Source: JAJVID01 sp035275805 (GTDB taxonomy: Bacteria > Acidobacteriota > Blastocatellia > RBC074). From it: DNA of 6,450 nucleotides. Position numbers and translations under genes: made by a program. How positions within the stretch are numbered: the first letter of the stretch is position 1; each line of letters opens with the position of its first letter. Shown here piece after piece: positions 4,946 through 6,450 of this stretch. The notes beneath the pieces are model-generated. The model searched no databases. It was not told where the DNA came from and saw only the letters and a list, made by a program, of their open reading frames with translations. The stretch is taken from contig DATEMG010000144.1 of assembly GCA_035275805.1 (NCBI GenBank), positions 1 to 6,450 on the forward strand. Reading direction: 5' to 3'.

Positions 4946-6354
4946 AAGATAACGATCAACCATTACATCTTGCGCCCTCGGCGTCCGCGATACTCGAACT
5001 GCTCCCGGAATCGCTCGGCAAACTCACCGAGATGTTCTCGCGCTGGCATGCCTACGACATCGACGAGACTTTGCGATTGCCGCAGGGCAAGGCTCGCGAG
5101 GCTTTGGACGAATTGATCGAACGGCTGCGCGACAACTACCCGTTCTTCCATCCTAGTTACGCCGGGCAGATGTTGAAGCCGCCACACCCGATAGCCGCGC
5201 TCGCCTATTTTCTGGCGATGCAGATCAATCCCAACAACCACGCGCTGGACGGCGGCCCGGCCACGGCCAAAATGGAGACGGAGGTCGTAGCCGAATTGGC
5301 GCGGATGTTCGGTTACGAAACCCATCTGGGCCATCTGACTTCGAGCGGCACGATCGCCAATCTGGAAGCGCTCTGGATCGCCCGTTCATTACGCCCCGAC
5401 AAGGCGATAGCGTATTCGGCGGAATCGCATTACACGCACCCGCGAATGTGCGAGGTAATCGGCGCTCGCGGGGTCGAGATCGCCGTTGACGACCGGGGGC
5501 GAATGGATCTCGACGACCTTCGCGAGAAATTGAAGTCGGGCGGAATCGGCACGGTGGTCATGACTTCGGGGACTACAGGGCTGGGCGCGGTCGATCCGAT
5601 AGACGAGGCCCTGGAGTTGCGGCGCGAATTCGACTTCCGAATTCACGTCGACGCGGCCTACGGCGGTTTTTTCAAGCTGCTCGCCGGCGAAGACGAGACA
5701 TTGGGCGAAGGCGCGGCCTCGGCGTTCCGCGCCATCGCGCAGACCGACAGCGTGGTCGTCGACCCGCACAAACATGGTTTGCAGCCTTACGGCTGCGGCT
5801 CGGTGATTTTCCGCGACCCCGCCGTGGGGCGGTTTTACAAGCATGATTCGCCGTTCACCTACTTCACGTCCGGCGATCTGCACCTGGGCGAGATCAGCCT
5901 GGAATGCTCGCGCGCGGGCGCGGCGGCGGCGGCCTTGTGGGCGACGTTGAAATGCTTCCCGCTCGAATCGGAAACGGGGTTGGGCGCGATCCTGCGAAAG
6001 ACGCGCAAGGCGGCGCTCGAATGGGCGAGATTGATAGAATCGAGCGACGAGTTGCGGCTGATTCTTCAACCCTCGCTCGACATCATCATCTTTTACGCGA
6101 TAACGAAGGGGCTAAAGGCGTCGGAGATCAGCGCGCTGACCGAGCGGGTCTTTGAGTCCTCAATGAACGACGCCGCCCATCCAATATATCTGGCGAAGTT
6201 CAACGCGAAGCCGAATCACTTGGCGAAGCATCCGGACCTGATCTGGGACGCGCCGTTGATGACCGTGTTTCGCAGCGTCCTGATGAGGCCGGAACAGTTG
6301 GAGTACGCGCCGGTGTTGCACGAACGGGTGTTAGATAAACTACGCGACATTTGA
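4942..6354 (+). CDS. Group II pyridoxal-phosphate-dependent decarboxylase, substrate unknown
   Basis: The 470-residue protein is a fold-type I PLP enzyme of the glutamate/tyrosine/aromatic amino acid decarboxylase family. Signatures in order are a substrate-entry segment PFFHPSYAGQM (about 70-80), the phosphate loop SSGTIAN (134-140), the PLP-stacking histidine H163 in ESHYTH, TSGTTGLGAVDPI, the pyridine-binding aspartate D237 in HVDAAYGG, the Schiff-base lysine K277 in DPHKHG, and the conserved Ser-Arg pair S323-R324 in ECSRAG. Length is normal for the family and all key PLP residues are present, so it should be active in the cytosol, probably as a dimer. Candidates include an amino acid decarboxylase making an amine, or a carbon-carbon lyase on a related amino acid. 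The sequence alone does not settle the substrate. It is the last gene of the operon, starting within the ATGA overlap and having no separate Shine-Dalgarno, and its stop codon lies inside a repeated motif. Confidence 0.92.
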   Translation: MKDNDQPLHLAPSASAILELLPESLGKLTEMFSRWHAYDIDETLRLPQGKAREALDELIERLRDNYPFFHPSYAGQMLKPPHPIAALAYFLAMQINPNNHALDGGPATAKMETEVVAELARMFGYETHLGHLTSSGTIANLEALWIARSLRPDKAIAYSAESHYTHPRMCEVIGARGVEIAVDDRGRMDLDDLREKLKSGGIGTVVMTSGTTGLGAVDPIDEALELRREFDFRIHVDAAYGGFFKLLAGEDETLGEGAASAFRAIAQTDSVVVDPHKHGLQPYGCGSVIFRDPAVGRFYKHDSPFTYFTSGDLHLGEISLECSRAGAAAAALWATLKCFPLESETGLGAILRKTRKAALEWARLIESSDELRLILQPSLDIIIFYAITKGLKASEISALTERVFESSMNDAAHPIYLAKFNAKPNHLAKHPDLIWDAPLMTVFRSVLMRPEQLEYAPVLHERVLDKLRDI

Positions 6355-6370
6355 GCCTGGCCCGGCTTTT
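6352..6370 (+). repeat. Repeat copy 1 with terminator-like hairpin, at the decarboxylase stop
   Basis: The motif TGAGCCTGGCCCGGCTTTT begins with the decarboxylase stop codon. A short AGCC/GGCT stem with a six-base loop and a TTTT tail could act as a weak intrinsic terminator. The same 19 bases recur at 6426-6444 with a single change (TGG to TAG). GCGAC also precedes both copies (6344-6348 and 6417-6421), so the similarity reaches into the last codons of the gene. Confidence 0.6.
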
Positions 6371-6408
6371 ATAGTCTTTGAAAAATAAATGCAGCAACCG
6401 TCTTCCAT

Positions 6409-6421
6409 GTCGCGGAGCGAC
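6409..6421 (+). repeat. Small hairpin GTCGC-GGA-GCGAC
   Basis: Bases 6409-6413 and 6417-6421 form a perfect five-base-pair stem around a GGA loop. It sits immediately before repeat copy 2, and its GCGAC arm is the part shared with the sequence before copy 1. It is probably one element of a larger structured intergenic repeat. Confidence 0.5.
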
Positions 6422-6425
6422 CACG

Positions 6426-6450
6426 TGAGCCTAGCCCGGCTTTTCAAAGC
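6426..6450 (+). repeat. Repeat copy 2, entering a hairpin cut by the window edge
   Basis: Bases 6426-6444 repeat 6352-6370 with one mismatch. Beyond it, GCTTT (6439-6443) pairs perfectly with AAAGC (6446-6450) around a TC loop, and the right arm ends exactly at the window edge. The left side could extend the stem by CCCG and beyond if the downstream sequence continues as its complement. The interval 6371-6425 has no gene that I can support. Confidence 0.6.

Noticed and set aside
5389..6069. Minus-strand open frame (226 codons) inside the decarboxylase gene
   Set aside because: Arg-rich and low-complexity, and the opposite strand encodes an intact PLP enzyme with all its motifs. It is a shadow.

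Overview
The window carries six protein-coding genes on about 6.4 kb of moderately GC-rich DNA, in two divergent blocks that start from a short intergenic region at roughly 3654-3821. Gene content points to a bacillithiol-producing bacterium, because BshC is present. I infer Acidobacteriota (Blastocatellia-like) as the best guess from BshC, the style of the HOGA/DapA-like and PLP decarboxylase proteins, the GC-rich codon use and the REP-like palindromes between genes. No rRNA or other phylogenetic marker is present, so this assignment is tentative.

Left block, minus strand, read from 3653 down to 210: a secreted or periplasmic single-heme c-type cytochrome-like protein with a C-terminal CxxCH motif (DUF3365/Tll0287-like), then a dihydrodipicolinate synthase/N-acetylneuraminate lyase family aldolase that looks more like 4-hydroxy-2-oxoglutarate aldolase than DapA, then bshC, the putative cysteine-adding enzyme of bacillithiol synthesis. 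Gaps of 39 and 45 bases permit co-transcription, but the three functions have no obvious shared pathway and the cytochrome gene is clearly AT-richer than the rest.

Right block, plus strand, 3822 (or 3753) to 6354: a degenerate Fic-fold protein, a 140-residue HExxH protein related to DUF4157 (putative zinc metallopeptidase), and a group II PLP-dependent decarboxylase. Each adjacent pair overlaps by the four bases ATGA, so the three are almost certainly one translationally coupled operon. This trio is the most interesting part of the window: a Fic domain that has lost nearly all of its catalytic loop, tied to a small metallopeptidase-like protein and a decarboxylase of unknown substrate.

Both ends of the window hold repeats. 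At the left, a perfect 21-bp inverted repeat (43-63 / 88-108) forms a REP/BIME-like hairpin, followed by a tandem 9-mer. At the right, a 19-bp motif beginning at the decarboxylase stop codon recurs 74 bases later with one mismatch, and the second copy runs into a hairpin that the window edge cuts through. No tRNA, rRNA, CRISPR array, transposase or riboswitch was seen. No stretch without a gene exceeds about 210 bases.
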